Notes under the pieces: generated by a model
What the model was told of the DNA's origin: nothing
Seen by the model: the letters and a program-made list of their open reading frames with translations, nothing else
Databases searched by the model: none
Shown here: positions 32,913 through 43,950 of the stretch, piece after piece
How positions within the stretch are numbered: position 1 is the first letter of the stretch
Layout of the letters: each line of letters starts with the position of its first letter
Origin: Hemerocallis citrina
Lineage: Eukaryota; Streptophyta; Magnoliopsida; Asparagales; Asphodelaceae
Assembly (NCBI GenBank): GCA_017893485.1
Contig: JACEHZ010000207.1
Coordinates: 186,001 to 250,000, forward strand
Length of the DNA: 64,000 nt
Reading direction: 5' to 3'
Program-made: the position numbers and the translations under genes

Positions 32913-32965
32913 CTATAAAAAATTTGAGGTAAATATGGTACCCTTTTTATTGGGTCCAAAGCACA

Positions 32966-33800
32966 TTAGTTTGGGGAAAACCAAACCCATGAAGAGTTTG
33001 ATCTTCCTCCATAAGCAGGAATATAATTGGTAGAAGTACATACAGTCAGTATATAAGAATTGATATAAGCAATTCTATCATTCTGATTAAGATTGACTGG
33101 AACCCATACTAGTTTGTTCTGTCCAGTCGACTTACCAGTGTTTCTCAGTCGACTATTAGTGTACATCAGTCGACTGGTAGATCCACTAGGTCGACTTATA
33201 AGAGGTTTTGATTTCGTGGAATAAGATCCACTTTCTCTGGACAGGCAACTGGTGGTATGGTTCAGTCGACTTAACCGAACGTTAGTATCACTTTTATCAT
33301 TGAATTTAACAACCTTTGGTTTTGAAAAGAAATCATATAACTTGTGTGTAACACTAGAAATAGATGCTGACTTATTCTTACTAGTGTTTAAAGCAGAAGA
33401 TTCTTTTACAGAAGATTTCTTAAAACCAAGTCCAAATTTTTGACTAGACGTAACTTGATGATGAAGCATATCATTTAAATTCTCTTTACCTTTGTTAAAC
33501 TTAGATACATTCTTTGAAATCTCTTCATAATTCTTTTTGAGAGTTTCAAGATCAGTATCTAGACTTGCAAGGCGAGAATTTAAGGATTTTACTTCCTTAT
33601 CAAGGTTAAGATTTTCTTGATTAAGTGTTTGATTCACTTTCTCAAGATTCTTAACTCTAATCTTTTCTTTCTTTAACTCCTGAAATATTTCATTAAATGC
33701 ATCAAGAAGATCTTCGGAATCATAATCATTACTTACATGCTCTTGTTGTGCAGCCATAAAACATACATTTGCCACTTCGTTATTTTCATCCGTTCTTCTT
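32966..33800 (-). CDS. Gag C-terminal extension of element D (coiled coil)
   Basis: A frame of about 270 residues continuing gag after a one-base frame change near 33798. It contains a long heptad coiled coil (KEKIRVKNLEKVNQTLNQE, LNSRLASLDTDLETLKK), then a basic Ser/Lys-rich tail with several GTCGAC-encoded STS/STG segments. The frame stops at 32966 about 50 bases before the TAG that precedes pol. Long coiled-coil gag tails are usual in Sireviruses. Confidence 0.75.
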
Positions 33801-34785
33801 CGGAAGACGAATCACTATCATCCCATGTGGCTTGATACGCCTTTTTGTTCTTGGCAAATTTGTTCTTTGGATATTTGTCCTTTTTGAAGTTAGATGTTTT
33901 TCCCTTGTTTTTTGCATTTTCCAAGGGACAATCTTTCTTCATGTGACCAATTTTATTGCACCTGAAACATGTAGGAGGATCATTAGTATCTTTATTCTTA
34001 GAATGAAACTTACCCTTCTTTAAGAACTTCTTGAATCTCCGAGTGAACATTGCTATTTCTTCTTCATCTTCTTCCTCATCTTCTGAATCAGTCATGGCTT
34101 TAAAAGCCAACGATTTCTTCTTTGCTTGGTGTGACTCAGTATCTTTCTTTCGATCTTCAAGTTGGACCTCATATGCCATGAGATTACCAACAAGATTCTC
34201 GAGAGTAAGTGTTGACAAGTCATTCGCCTCTTCTATTGCTGTGGTTTTCTTTTCCCATTCTGGAGTAAGTGCTCGTAGGACTTTTCTGACCATCTCTGCT
34301 TGGGTATAAGTCTTTCCAAGTGCCACAAGAGAGTTGGTAATGTCTGTGAATCTTGTAATCATCTCAGACACAGTCTCATTGTCCTTCATTCTGAACATTT
34401 CAAACCTGTGAACAAGAACAGAAATTTTAGATTCCTTTACTTTATTTGTTCCTTCATGTGTTACCTCGAGTGTATGCCAAATTTGATATGCTGTTGTAGC
34501 ATTGGATACACGGTTGAATTCTTCCTTCGTCAGTGCACAGAATAAAGCATTCATTGCTTTGGCATTGTTCATAGTCTGACTCTTTTGATCATCATTCCAT
34601 TGTGCATATGGAATGGTAGGGGCAGTATGTTCCGTCTCTGTCATTTGCCATATCTCGTAGTTGATTGATTGGAGATAGATTCGCATTCGGCACTTCCAAT
34701 AGTTGTAGTTTGTTCCATCAAATAGTGGTGGTCGTTGTGTAGATTGTCCTTCATGGTACTGATTAGTATTTGATGTAGTTGCCAT
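33733..34785 (-). CDS. Gag of element D (capsid and zinc knuckle)
   Basis: ATG at 34785 (MATTSNTNQYHEGQS). The copia gag core follows (PPLFDGTNYNYWKCRMRIYL, KMTEF-type body with RFTDITNSLVALGK), then an acidic stretch and a CCHC knuckle (CFRCNKIGHMKKDC). Near 33798 the frame slips relative to the downstream coiled-coil part and ends at 33733. Encodes the particle protein. Confidence 0.88.
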   Translation of the reverse strand: MATTSNTNQYHEGQSTQRPPLFDGTNYNYWKCRMRIYLQSINYEIWQMTETEHTAPTIPYAQWNDDQKSQTMNNAKAMNALFCALTKEEFNRVSNATTAYQIWHTLEVTHEGTNKVKESKISVLVHRFEMFRMKDNETVSEMITRFTDITNSLVALGKTYTQAEMVRKVLRALTPEWEKKTTAIEEANDLSTLTLENLVGNLMAYEVQLEDRKKDTESHQAKKKSLAFKAMTDSEDEEEDEEEIAMFTRRFKKFLKKGKFHSKNKDTNDPPTCFRCNKIGHMKKDCPLENAKNKGKTSNFKKDKYPKNKFAKNKKAYQATWDDSDSSSEEERMKITKWQMYVLWLHNKSM

Positions 34786-34798
34786 TGCCTGTAACCTT

Positions 34799-34810
34799 GC
34801 TCTGATACCA
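34799..34810 (-). promoter_or_regulatory. Primer binding site of element D (initiator tRNA-Met)
   Basis: Minus strand TGGTATCAGAGC, two bases from the LTR end. Confidence 0.92.
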
Positions 34811-34812
34811 AG

Positions 34813-36226
34813 TGTTAGATCCTGTAGGCTAAGCAACAAACACTAGAGGGGGGGTGAATAGTGTTTATAATAATAAATTGCGGAATAAGAAATTTCTCTC
34901 GGCACAGTCGACTTAGTGGGGAATCAGTCGACTGATATAGCCAAAATAAAATAAATTTAACCTCTCGAAACAGTCGACTGATAGATAATGCAGGCGACTG
35001 ATGAGACAAAGAGAATAACTAATACGAGACTGATCAGTCGACTGATACGAAGCTGAGTCGACTGGCCAGACAAGTTTTGCAGAGTTTAATTGACCAAAAG
35101 TAAATACAATCACAAGATAACCAATCACAGAGTACACAAGATGTATCCTGGTTCGGTCCTCCCGACCTACATCCAGTCCCCAAGCAACCCACTTGAGATT
35201 TCCACTATTCTTGAAAAAAATACAAGAATGCCCTACGGCGTTACGACAACAACCTTGTCTAACCCGTAGTCCTTTCTCTCAACCAGAGAAAGCAGACCCA
35301 CTCTACAACCTAGAGTGAAACGACACCGACTCTACAACCAAGAGTCACAAGACACTCTCCAACCGAGAGCAAGAGTACAAGAGGAATTTTACAATCAACC
35401 TATAGCCTTGTTGTTGTATGTGTTGATGCACGTGGCTAAAAGAATAGGTTGACTTCTATACTCAGTCCAAAGCGAATTCAATGCTATACTGGACTGAATG
35501 TAGAGAACCAAAGTGTGTGAACTTGAAAGCTTTGTTCTTTACAGAAAATCACTTAATTTGTTTTTCTCAAGAGTGCTTGAATGTATATTAGAAAGTCAAG
35601 TGAAGTTTTCTGTTTGAGAAGAGACTCTATATAAAGAGTTTTGATCTTCTGAACGTTGGAAAGCAGTTACATAACTGTCAACCAACGAATCAGACCGTTT
35701 AAGTTTGAAAAAAAAAATTTCGTTTTTGAAAAACAGAAAACGGTCAAAAACTCTTGAACAGTCGACTGGGTTGCCATATGAGTCGACTGATCAGAGTTTG
35801 AATAATTTTAAACAGTTTTGTACTAGGCAGTCGACTGGCAAGAGCTTAAGTCGACTGGTACTTAAATGTTAAAATTCTTCAAACTGTTTTGACTTATTTT
35901 TGGGGGTTTTAAGAGACACACATGATGAGATTTTGAGTATGTGTGTGTGTGTGTGTGTTGACAAGGCTTTACATCATACTAAGACTCAACAAAAAATAAA
36001 ATACAATATTTATAAAACATTTGAGCTTGGAGTCTTGAGTCTTGAGTCTTGAGTCTTGAGTTGAAACTTGATCCTTGTCTTCTTCATCTGTATCTGTTTG
36101 AGCTTGTCTGTTTGTTCAGCTAGAATTGTCTTTAGTCTCTGTCTTTAGTATCTTCATTGCAATGTTAGCTGTAAAATATAAACACATGATGCACTGTGTT
36201 GTGATCATCAAAATCCAGAATCAACA
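34813..36226 (-). repeat. 5' LTR of element D (1414 bp)
   Basis: TGTTAGATCC...AATCAACA on the plus strand, almost identical to 26273-27685. A TATATAG sequence on the minus strand near 35630 is a possible TATA box. Confidence 0.95.
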
Positions 36227-36231
36227 AGCTT

Positions 36232-38214
36232 CACCCGTATTTTCAGTCCCATTCGGTGGTCGTTCTTACCGACCAACCGCTGAAGCAAGTGCTTCACAAG
36301 CCGGAGACCTCCGGTCGTCTTATGAAGTGGTCTATCGAGCTGAGCTAGCATGATATAACCTATCAGCCTCGGACCGCGATCAAGGCTTAGGCCTTAGCAG
36401 AATTCATAGTTGAAAGTACCATCCCCGAGTTCAGCCAGGCAATGAAGGGACCACCTGTCTGGTCGGTTTATGTGGACGGATCCTCCTGCAACGAGGGAAG
36501 CGGAACCGGGGTCATTCTGGCAGGCCCAGATGACTTCATCCTCCAATACTCCCTCCGTATCAACTACAAGGCCTCGAACAACGAAGCAAAATATGAGGCA
36601 CTCATAGCTGGCCTTGGAATGGCTCGTAGTGCAGGGGCGCAACGCCTCCGGATCTTTAGCGACTCTCAGCTAGTCGTAAATCAGGTCCTTAGCGAGTATG
36701 AGGCACGTGATGACCGGATGGTTAAATACTTAGCCAAGGTCAGGAGCCTCATGGCATTGTTTGAAGAAGACCTCATCCAACGAATCCCTCGGGAAGAAAA
36801 TGCCCAGGCCGATGCCCTCTCCAAGCTAGCCTCTTCCTCCCTCCAAGGTCTCGAGCAGATCGTCTTGATAGAGGTCCTCCTGAAGCCAAGTATCGAGGAT
36901 GAAACTTCCGACTCTATGGAGTCGCTGCCTGTCCTGCTTGAAGATAACTGGATGAAACCCCTCGTCGAATTCTTACGGGACGGAATCCTCCCCGAAGATC
37001 CTAAGGAAGCTCGAAAAGTCAGACTTCGAGCCGAGCGATACACACTGATCGGAGACATCCTATATAAACGCTCCTTCACACAGGTAGATGGCAGACCGTA
37101 CCTAAGATGCTTCTCCCCCGGGCAGGCCGACTACGCCCTGCAAGAACTTCATGAGGGCATCGGCGGGACACATTCGGGGTCCAGATCTCTAGCCCGCAAG
37201 GTGTTAAATTACGGATATTTCTGGCCCACTCTCCTACGAGACGCCGAACGACACGTTCGGCAATGCAGCTCCTGTCAGAAGTACTCCGACATCCGACGCC
37301 TCCCACAAGTTCCACTCGCTTCCCTATCAAGTCCAATCCCTTTCGCAATGTGGGGGATGGATTTACTAGGGCCATTTCCACCGGCTCCCGGTCAGTTCAA
37401 ATTCTTAGTCGTGGCAATCGACTACTTCTCAAAATAGATAGAGGCCGAGACCTTGGCCACGATCACCGAGAACAAGATAGTTCAGTTCTTTTGGAAGAGC
37501 GTGATCTGCCGATTCGGCATCCCTCGGGTCCTCATAACAGACAATGGAACCCAGTTTACCGGGGCTACCTTCCGAGATCTATGTGATGACCTCGCCATCC
37601 AACACCGATTCTCCTCCGTTTCACATCCGCAGTCGAATGGCCAAGTCGAGAATGCTAACCAACAGATCCTCTCCGGCATTAAGAAGAGGTTGGATAAATG
37701 CTCTAAAGGCTTATGGGTCGATCAGCTCCCTAACGTGCTGTGGAACTACCGCACCACAAAACGGACCCCCATAGGAGAGTCTCTGTTCAATCTCACCTAT
37801 GGGTCCGAAGCTATGATCCCCCTAGAAGTTGGTATACCCTCTCCCCGCCTAATGGCTTATGAAGAAGAACAGAATGCCAGAGAGCTCCGAGCAAATCTAG
37901 ACCTAGTTGATGAGATCCGAGAAAGAGCTGCCATTCATCAACAAAGCTACCGAAGAAGGATCGAGTTGGCATACAACAAAAGAGTCCGTCCGACCGACCT
38001 CAAAGAAGGGGACTTTGTCCTCAGAAAGCTAGCCATCTCTTTTCCCGGACAGAAGAGCAAACTGGCTCCAAATTGGGAGGGACCCTATAAGATCGCCAAG
38101 GTGGTTCGGCCCAGGACATACAGACTAGAAGACCTCGAAGGCAGGGAGATCCCCAGGACTTGGAATGCCGACCATCTCTTGAAATACCAGGAGAGAGCAC
38201 TAACGCTTCCCTAA
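36232..38214 (+). pseudogene. Rest of RNase H, second RNase H and integrase (element B)
   Basis: The first RNase H resumes at 36227. The archaeal-type RNase H follows from 36442 ([47 protein letters not shown]). The integrase has an intact zinc finger (HSGSRSLARK...RQCSSCQKY), first Asp in MWGMDLLGP, and a TAG at 37435-37437 replacing the Trp of YFSKW. The remainder is 37453-38214, with Asp in ITDNGTQFTG and Glu in NGQVENANQ. The C-terminal RTWNADHLLKYQE matches element A. Confidence 0.9.
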
Positions 38215-38322
38215 GTACTCTGAGATGTCGAACCGTTCCCCTCCTTTTACTTGTATTTTTTCCTTTATTTCTCTCTTGTAATAACGGCTCGCAACTTTAG
38301 AAGTAGCCGACCATTATTCATC

Positions 38323-38334
38323 AATAAAGAAAGC
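38323..38334 (+). terminator. Possible polyadenylation signal directly after pol (element B)
   Basis: AATAAAGAAAGC, identical to the signal after integrase in element A. Confidence 0.4.
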
Positions 38335-38390
38335 CTTTTTTGTATTTTACTTGTAAAAATTGTTTCCATCTCTCTGCCTTTACTCTTCAC

Positions 38391-39075
38391 TCTACCGATG
38401 GTTCGAAGTCCAACACTTGGCTCGATTCTACTTTGCAAGTTCGCTCTTAAGCGAGCTAGAAGTAGGTCGCCATTCAAAATTGCTCCCACAACCGTTGAAC
38501 AACTCTACCGATGGTTCGGAGTCCAACACTTGGCTCGATTCTATTTCGCAAGTTCGCTCTTAAGCGAGCTAGAAGTAGGTCGCCATTCGGAACTGCTCCC
38601 ACAACTGTTGAAAAACTCTACCGATGGTTCGGAGTCCAACACTTGGCTCGATTCTACTTCGCAAGTTCGCTCTTAAGCGAGCTAGAAGTAGGTCGCCATT
38701 CGGAACTGCTCCCACAACCGTTGAACAACTCTACCGATGGTTCGGAGTCCAACACTTGGCTCGATTCTACTTCGCAAGTTCGTTCTTAAGCGAGCTAGAA
38801 GTAGGTCGCCATTCGGAACTGCTCCCTCAACCGTTGAACAACTCTACCGATGGTTCGGAGTCCAACACTTGGCTCGATTCTACTTCGCATGTTCGCTCTT
38901 AAGCAAGCTAGAAGTAGGTCGCCATTCGGAACTGCTCCCACAACCGTTGAACAACTCTACCGAAGGTTCGGAGTCCAACACTTGGCTCGATTCTACTTTG
39001 CAAGTTCGCTCTTAAGCGAGCTAGAAGTAGGTCGCCATTCGGAACTGCTCCCACAACCGTTGAGCAACCCTAACG
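38391..39075. repeat. Tandem array, 113-bp period, element B
   Basis: About six units beginning CTCTACCGATGGTTCGGAG at 113-bp spacing. Each contains the inverted repeat GTTCGCTCTTAAGCGAGC. It is homologous, in reverse complement, to the 104/209-bp array of element A. Confidence 0.9.
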
Positions 39076-39500
39076 GTGGTTCGGAGTACAACGTTCGGCT
39101 CAATTGTGCTCACTCAATACCCCGAGCCGAACGGACGAGGAACCGATCCCCACATATGGAGAAAAATTCCGCCGAACCAATTTCACCGTTAGATCTTCTC
39201 AAAATGCGTACTAGAGCATGATGAACAGATCAGATCGTGCCACGTATCCACAAAACGACAAGATAGTGTTTTCTTGGAACTCGTGCCTCCCACCTCGTGA
39301 TGCGTGCCACGATCGTGGTCGACCGTCCAGAGTGAGCCATGTGGACTAAGTCTGAAATCCGAGCTATCACACCACCGAAGTGTAAAGTTGCCTCGATATA
39401 CTCCGAGCAAAAAAAAAAAAAAAACAAACTAAGGTTCTACAGCTAAAACACTCGAAGAAGCTAACTATGGGTAAGGCAACTACGGCACAACAATGGGCAG
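39076..39500. repeat. Diverged copy of the repeat unit found at 43.9-44.4 kb (element B)
   Basis: The segment at 39119-39330 (GGACGAGGAACCGATCC, CACATATGGAGAAAAATTCC, CAAAACGACAAGATAGTG) matches the units beyond the antisense genes at 43950-44510. No gene. A 16-20 base A-run lies at 39411. Confidence 0.6.
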
Positions 39501-39512
39501 ACGAACTTCGAT

Positions 39513-39518
39513 TTTATT
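39513..39518 (-). terminator. Polyadenylation signal of antisense ORF-b (element B)
   Basis: AATAAA on the minus strand, 124 bases after the ORF-b stop, in a context conserved with element A (1180). Confidence 0.55.
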
Positions 39519-39641
39519 GAAACAATTTGATAAATTTACAAGGCAAGAAGTTACAGCGAATAAGCAACTCGATAAATTTACAAGGCATGTTATTACAGCG
39601 AAGAAGACGATGCAAGAAGTCAAAAGCTCGGTGTAACTTGT

Positions 39642-40357
39642 TCAGCGCCTCCTCGGAATAGGGACATTCCGATTCAGAGACACTCGGGGTTTTCGTCTCT
39701 TCACCTCTGAGCTCGTCTCTAGGCCGACGAACTGGGACGCCTCTTCACCACTAACCCGAACGGTAGCTCTGACCAAGGCTCCGCTCGAGCTAACAGCTAC
39801 GCCGCTCTGCGCGTCGGCTGCAGTCCGACTAATGACGGGAGGACGAGTCGCGAGCTCGTAAAAGGATATTCCTCGCTCTCTCTCCTCGCGAGTACACGAG
39901 GTGCTACAGACGTTAGTCCTCACGGGCTGAGGCTTTAGACGAGCCACCTCCTCCTCGAGCTCAACGATCCTGTCTTTTAGAGTGTCGTCCTTAACCAGTA
40001 TCTTGAATCGAGGGAGTTTTGCCGAACCGGGGTACTCGGCACTATCGGATATAATGCGACGCAAGTTAGTCACCTCGATGCTCTTGTCGACTGTGACCCT
40101 CTGCAGCTGCTCAACCTTCTTCGCGAGCTCGTCTCGCTCAGCCCGCACCGAGGCTAGCTCCTCCTCCTTTGTCGAGACCTCCCCCTCGACTATCCGTAGG
40201 TGATGCACCTCGGCTAGCAGCTCGCTGTTCTTCTTCTCCACATTGAGCGACACTCTCCGAATCAGCTCGATCTCACCCTAGAGGTGAGCCTCGCGAGACT
40301 GCTTAAATAGTTCAGCACGGCGCCGAGCTGCTGCGTTGTCTGGAGCATGAACAAGGA
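39642..40357 (-). CDS. ORF-b of element B: antisense coiled-coil accessory protein, last exon
   Basis: The exon probably begins near 40357 after an acceptor ending CTTTCAG, matching the acceptor in element A. One in-frame TAG near 40280 separates the first ~30 codons from the open part (40253-39642). The product is a heptad-rich coiled coil (KKVEQLQRVTVDKSIEVTNLR, RIVELEEEVARLKP), then the conserved TSCTREERERGISFYE block and a basic tail. Function is unknown. The shared block shows this is a gene under past constraint, not a chance frame. Confidence 0.65.
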
Positions 40358-40450
40358 TCTGAAAGACGAGCACATTACATTCAAAGACTAAAAGTCCGAG
40401 CCAAACACTTGAGACAAATTTGAAGAAATAATTTTATTCATAAAAGAAGG

Positions 40451-40467
40451 GGCGGTGGCCAGTCCGC
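40451..40467 (-). promoter_or_regulatory. 17-bp block conserved in the ORF-a 3' untranslated region (B and E)
   Basis: GGCGGTGGCCAGTCCGC (plus strand), identical at 62068-62084 in element E. In both it lies about 45-75 bases downstream of the ORF-a stop. Role unknown. Confidence 0.5.
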
Positions 40468-40527
40468 AAAAAGGCGTTATATTTTTTTGAAAAAGAAAAA
40501 GAAACTGAAGTACAAGAGACGAGGAGA

Positions 40528-42736
40528 TCAGGGGTCCACCTGCATCGTCGCCTCGACCACAGGCACCTCGTCAGACGGTCCCTCATTTCTCGTCGCCCCG
40601 GCCTGAGTGACCACCTCCTCCTCCTCCTCGCCTTCTTCCTCGTCGCCTTCCTCCTCCTCGCCTTCCCCTTCTTCACCCTCTGTAACAGCTCTGGGCCACA
40701 GCCTGTAGCCGACCTGCTGAAAGCCGGGGACGCGATCCTGGACGTGGTCGAGGGCTCTCTCGTAAGACTTCTCCATGTTTGAGGCCATAGCTTCTTTGCC
40801 TCGGCCTCGACTTCGGCCCGGATCACCGTTGCCAAAGCGTCCTTCTCCGCCTTCGCCTCCGCCAGGGCTTTCGCCGACGCCGCCAGCTCCTCGGCAGCCT
40901 TGTCGGCTTTGGCAACCTCCTCAGCAAGTCGCCCCTTCACTCGCTCCAAGTCTGCCACAAGGTCGGCAACCTGGACCTCCAAGCCATCGGCTCGCCTCTG
41001 CTCTGCTTCGAACTGCCGAACCGCCCTCACCTTGTCCGCCCTATCCTTATCACTGGCGGCCTTCAGCTACTTCTCCTGTTCGGCGAATGCTTCAAGGAGA
41101 TGGCCGAAGTGACAAGTGGCCTGCCGAAGATAAAAAGAGAGAATTGGAACGAGGTAAGAGCCGAGTGGCAGACTTAAAGAAATTCTCGAGAAAAAGTATG
41201 CAGAACTTATCGATACGAGCGACCGAGCGACTTCATAGGTGTCATCGCCAACCGTCCCCGCCTTCAGCACGGCTCGATCCTTCGGAGTCGCCAAGTGCTT
41301 GACGGCTTGCATGCACATCTGCGAGTTGCCGAGGAAGCCGTCGTGGTTCTTGACCTGCCAGTCCGGGACGAACTGTTTCTTATGCTACTCGGTCAAGATC
41401 ACCTCGGCCTGATGGGTCAGCGGCGGTGCCTGGAGCGACAGCACCGCCGAGACGTCGAAGGCCTCACCGGCCGTGGTAGATGTAGCAGGAGCCGAGGGGT
41501 CGGCGACGACGACTACCGCTGGCGAGGGGACCTCAGCAACGGGGGGAGGTGGAGCAACTGCCGGAGCGACCTTAGAGGGTCGACCAGACGAAGCAGTCGT
41601 GCTCGGCCTCTTCCTCTTCCTCTCATCGGCAACTTTGCCCTGCTCGTTCATCATACCCAAAAATTCCATCTTCGGCGCTTCTATTTCAAACAACAAACAA
41701 ACAACGAATTAGTGAAACGAGCTAAAAACATAGAAAAAAATATAATGCGAGATGTCAGGAGCGTACTCGAGTCGATCGGACTAAGGCCCGACCCGTGTAG
41801 CACTTCCTCGGTCATCTCCCTCCAGCTCAACATCGGGAGGGCCATGATCTTCCCCACCACTTCCTCTTCGGCCACAGTCAGTACCGGGTCGGTCCTCGAA
41901 AACTTTGGCACCTCTGCTTTCCACTGAGTCGGAATCTTCAGCATCGAGGGCTCCCTCATCAAAAAGAATTTCTCCTTCCAATCCTTGATCGAGTCCGGGT
42001 TCTCTATAATCCGAACGCCTTTCCTCGGTGCCAGATAGTAGCGATGCTCGGTCTTGTGCATCCTGTGAACCCGATACATGCTCCGGAAGATTGTCAGGTC
42101 AGGCTCGACCTCGGCATTCCGGCACTGCAGCAGGAAGGCGTTCACATGGCCCCAGGTGTTCGGCATGAACTGAGTCGGCGCAAGGCAGTACCACCCGAGG
42201 ACCTGAAGAACGAAGGGGTGCAGAGGAAAGCGCAATCCTGCGTTCAGCGAGTCGTAGTCGAACATGCACATATCCGACGATGATAGTTTGGAGTTCGCTC
42301 GCATCCCAGGGTCGGGGAGAATCAGCTTGTACTCCGGAGGGATGGCGAACCCTTTTCTAATCCGGAGCAGGTCCTTCTCGGATAATACCGATGTGATCTC
42401 ATCTACCTCGGTGGTCAGAACCGAGTTGTTCTCCTCGTAAACTTCCGACCGACCTATGACCGCCTTCTTCATAAGGTCACCCTCGTATTGCCTGACTCCA
42501 GCATGACCGGACAGTACACAAGGGTACCGGCCCGACTCAGGAGCTTGCCTCGGGGTCTCCATAATCTCCTCGACTACAGGAGATTGGGCCACTACCTTCC
42601 TCTTCTTCTTCTTCGCCTCGGCCGCCGACGGCTCGGCCACCTGCTTCTCCTTCCTTCGGATCTCCATTCGCCTCCTCTCCTCGGCGCTACTATCGCCTGA
42701 GGACGAGGCCTCACTCCCCGAGTCTACCCTTGACAT
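40528..42736 (-). CDS. ORF-a of element B: spliced antisense gene with gypsy-transposon-type domain
   Basis: Exon 1 (about 42736-41767) starts MSRVDSGSEASSS. It has a basic segment (AAEAKKKKRKVV), then a conserved domain (FPLHPFVLQVLGWYCLAPTQF...PDSIKDWKEKFFLM) that I match to Pfam 'putative gypsy type transposon' (Transposase_28). An intron with GT...AG ends lies at 41682-41766. Exon 2 starts at 41681 and carries a TAG where element E is open. A second intron ends with TTCGGCAG near 41130. The last exon encodes an Ala/Glu-rich coiled coil and an acidic E-rich tail. The same splice position after GLSP occurs in element E. Function unknown. Confidence 0.7.
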
Positions 42737-43070
42737 CTCTAAAAAAACTAAGGCAAGTAAACTGACCTTGATGTGACGTGAAGTGACGTTCACGGTTGGA
42801 ACTAGTTCGCCTGAAATCGCCTGGCCCACGCGACAGCTAACGCAACCGCCTTGGAGCAAAAATTGCCGCTAGCAGAGAATGCAGAGAGTAAAAGTGAAAG
42901 TTTGGAGTAAAAAGTGAGAAATGAGCTTGGGGGTGGGGGAGTGAGAACTTATAACCACAATACGACGATTGGGCTTCCTAGGGAATTTAAAAGCCCACTA
43001 AGAAGCCAAAGCACCAAAGCGGAAAGTTGCGACGTTTCAAAACAAAGACTCCTTAAATCGCTTAAGTCCA
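42737..43070. other. Upstream region of antisense ORF-a (element B)
   Basis: No gene seen. This is the probable promoter/leader of the antisense gene, though I see no convincing TATA box. Confidence 0.4.
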
Positions 43071-43950
43071 TGACTCGGCCACCGGTCTGCCTAGCCGAGC
43101 TACCGAACAGCTTGGCTAAGCAGCCGAGCTACTGAGCCGGAGGGTGGCGATGCTTCAAAGCCAGAACGCTTCAAAACATCCAACTCCATACCTCGGCCAA
43201 CAGCACCGAGCTTCCGAACCGAGGGGACGAGGAACCGACCCTCACATATGGAGAAAAATCCTCCCGAGGCTGAATCACCGTCGGATCTCTCCAAAATTCG
43301 TGCCAAAACTCGATGGACGGTTCAGATTGCGCCATGCTCACAAAATGACAAAATAACATTTTCTCGTGATCTGAACCCAGTCCTCGTGATTCACGCAATG
43401 ATGGACGCTCCAGATCTGACCACGTGTACCTTCCGAGCTTCTGGCCACCGGTGTGCCTAGCCGAGCTACCGAACAGCCTGGCTAAGCAGCCGAGCTACTG
43501 AGTCGGAGGGTGGCGACGCTTCAAAGCCAGAATGCTTCAAAACGTCCAACTCCATACCTCGGCCAATAGCACCGAGCTTCTGAGCCGAGGGGACGGGGAA
43601 CCGATCCTCACATATGGAGAAAAATCCTCCCGAGGCTGAATCACTGTCGGATCTCTCCAAAATTCGTGCCAAAACTCGATGGACGGTTCAGATTGCGCCA
43701 CACTCACAAAACGACAAAATAATATTTTCTCGTGATCTGAACTCAGTCCTCGTGATTCACGCAATGATGGACGCTCCAGATCTGACCACGTGTATCTTCC
43801 GAGCTTCTGGCCACCGGTCTGCCTAGCCGAGCTACCGAACAGCCTGGCTAAGCAGCCAAGCTACTGAGCCGGAGGGTGTTGACGCTTCAAAGCCAGAATG
43901 CTTCAAAACGTCCAACTCCATACCTCGGCTAACAGCACCGAGCTTCCGAA
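43070..43950. repeat. Tandem array, 366-bp period, element B
   Basis: About 2.4 copies. GCCACCGGTSTGCCTAGCCG starts at 43078, 43443 and 43812. Each unit includes CGAGGGGACGAGGAACCGA, CACATATGGAGAAAAATCC and GATCTGACCACGTGTA. Confidence 0.9.

Larger units (their letters stand above)
26273..36226 (-). mobile_element. Element D: young Sirevirus-like Ty1/copia retrotransposon
   Basis: Two LTRs of 1413 and 1414 bp differ at only about four bases and one indel. A perfect target duplication AGCTT lies at 26268-26272 and 36227-36231. On the minus strand: initiator-Met primer site, gag with a long coiled-coil extension, integrase, reverse transcriptase, RNase H, then an additional 374-residue frame and polypurine motifs. 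Long LTRs, extended gag, an extra 3' frame and repeated polypurine motifs are Sirevirus features. The palindrome CAGTCGACTG is scattered throughout. Confidence 0.93.

Noticed and set aside
32915..32945. Short intron removing the TAG before pol in element D
   Set aside because: GT and AG are present about 29 bases apart, which is too short for a plant intron.
34799..34810. tRNA genes at the TGGTATCAGAGC sites
   Set aside because: These are 12-base primer binding sites next to LTR ends, not full tRNA genes.
43100..43398. Small proteins repeated at 43100-43764 in element B
   Set aside because: They recur with the 366-bp unit on both strands and match no family; array by-products.
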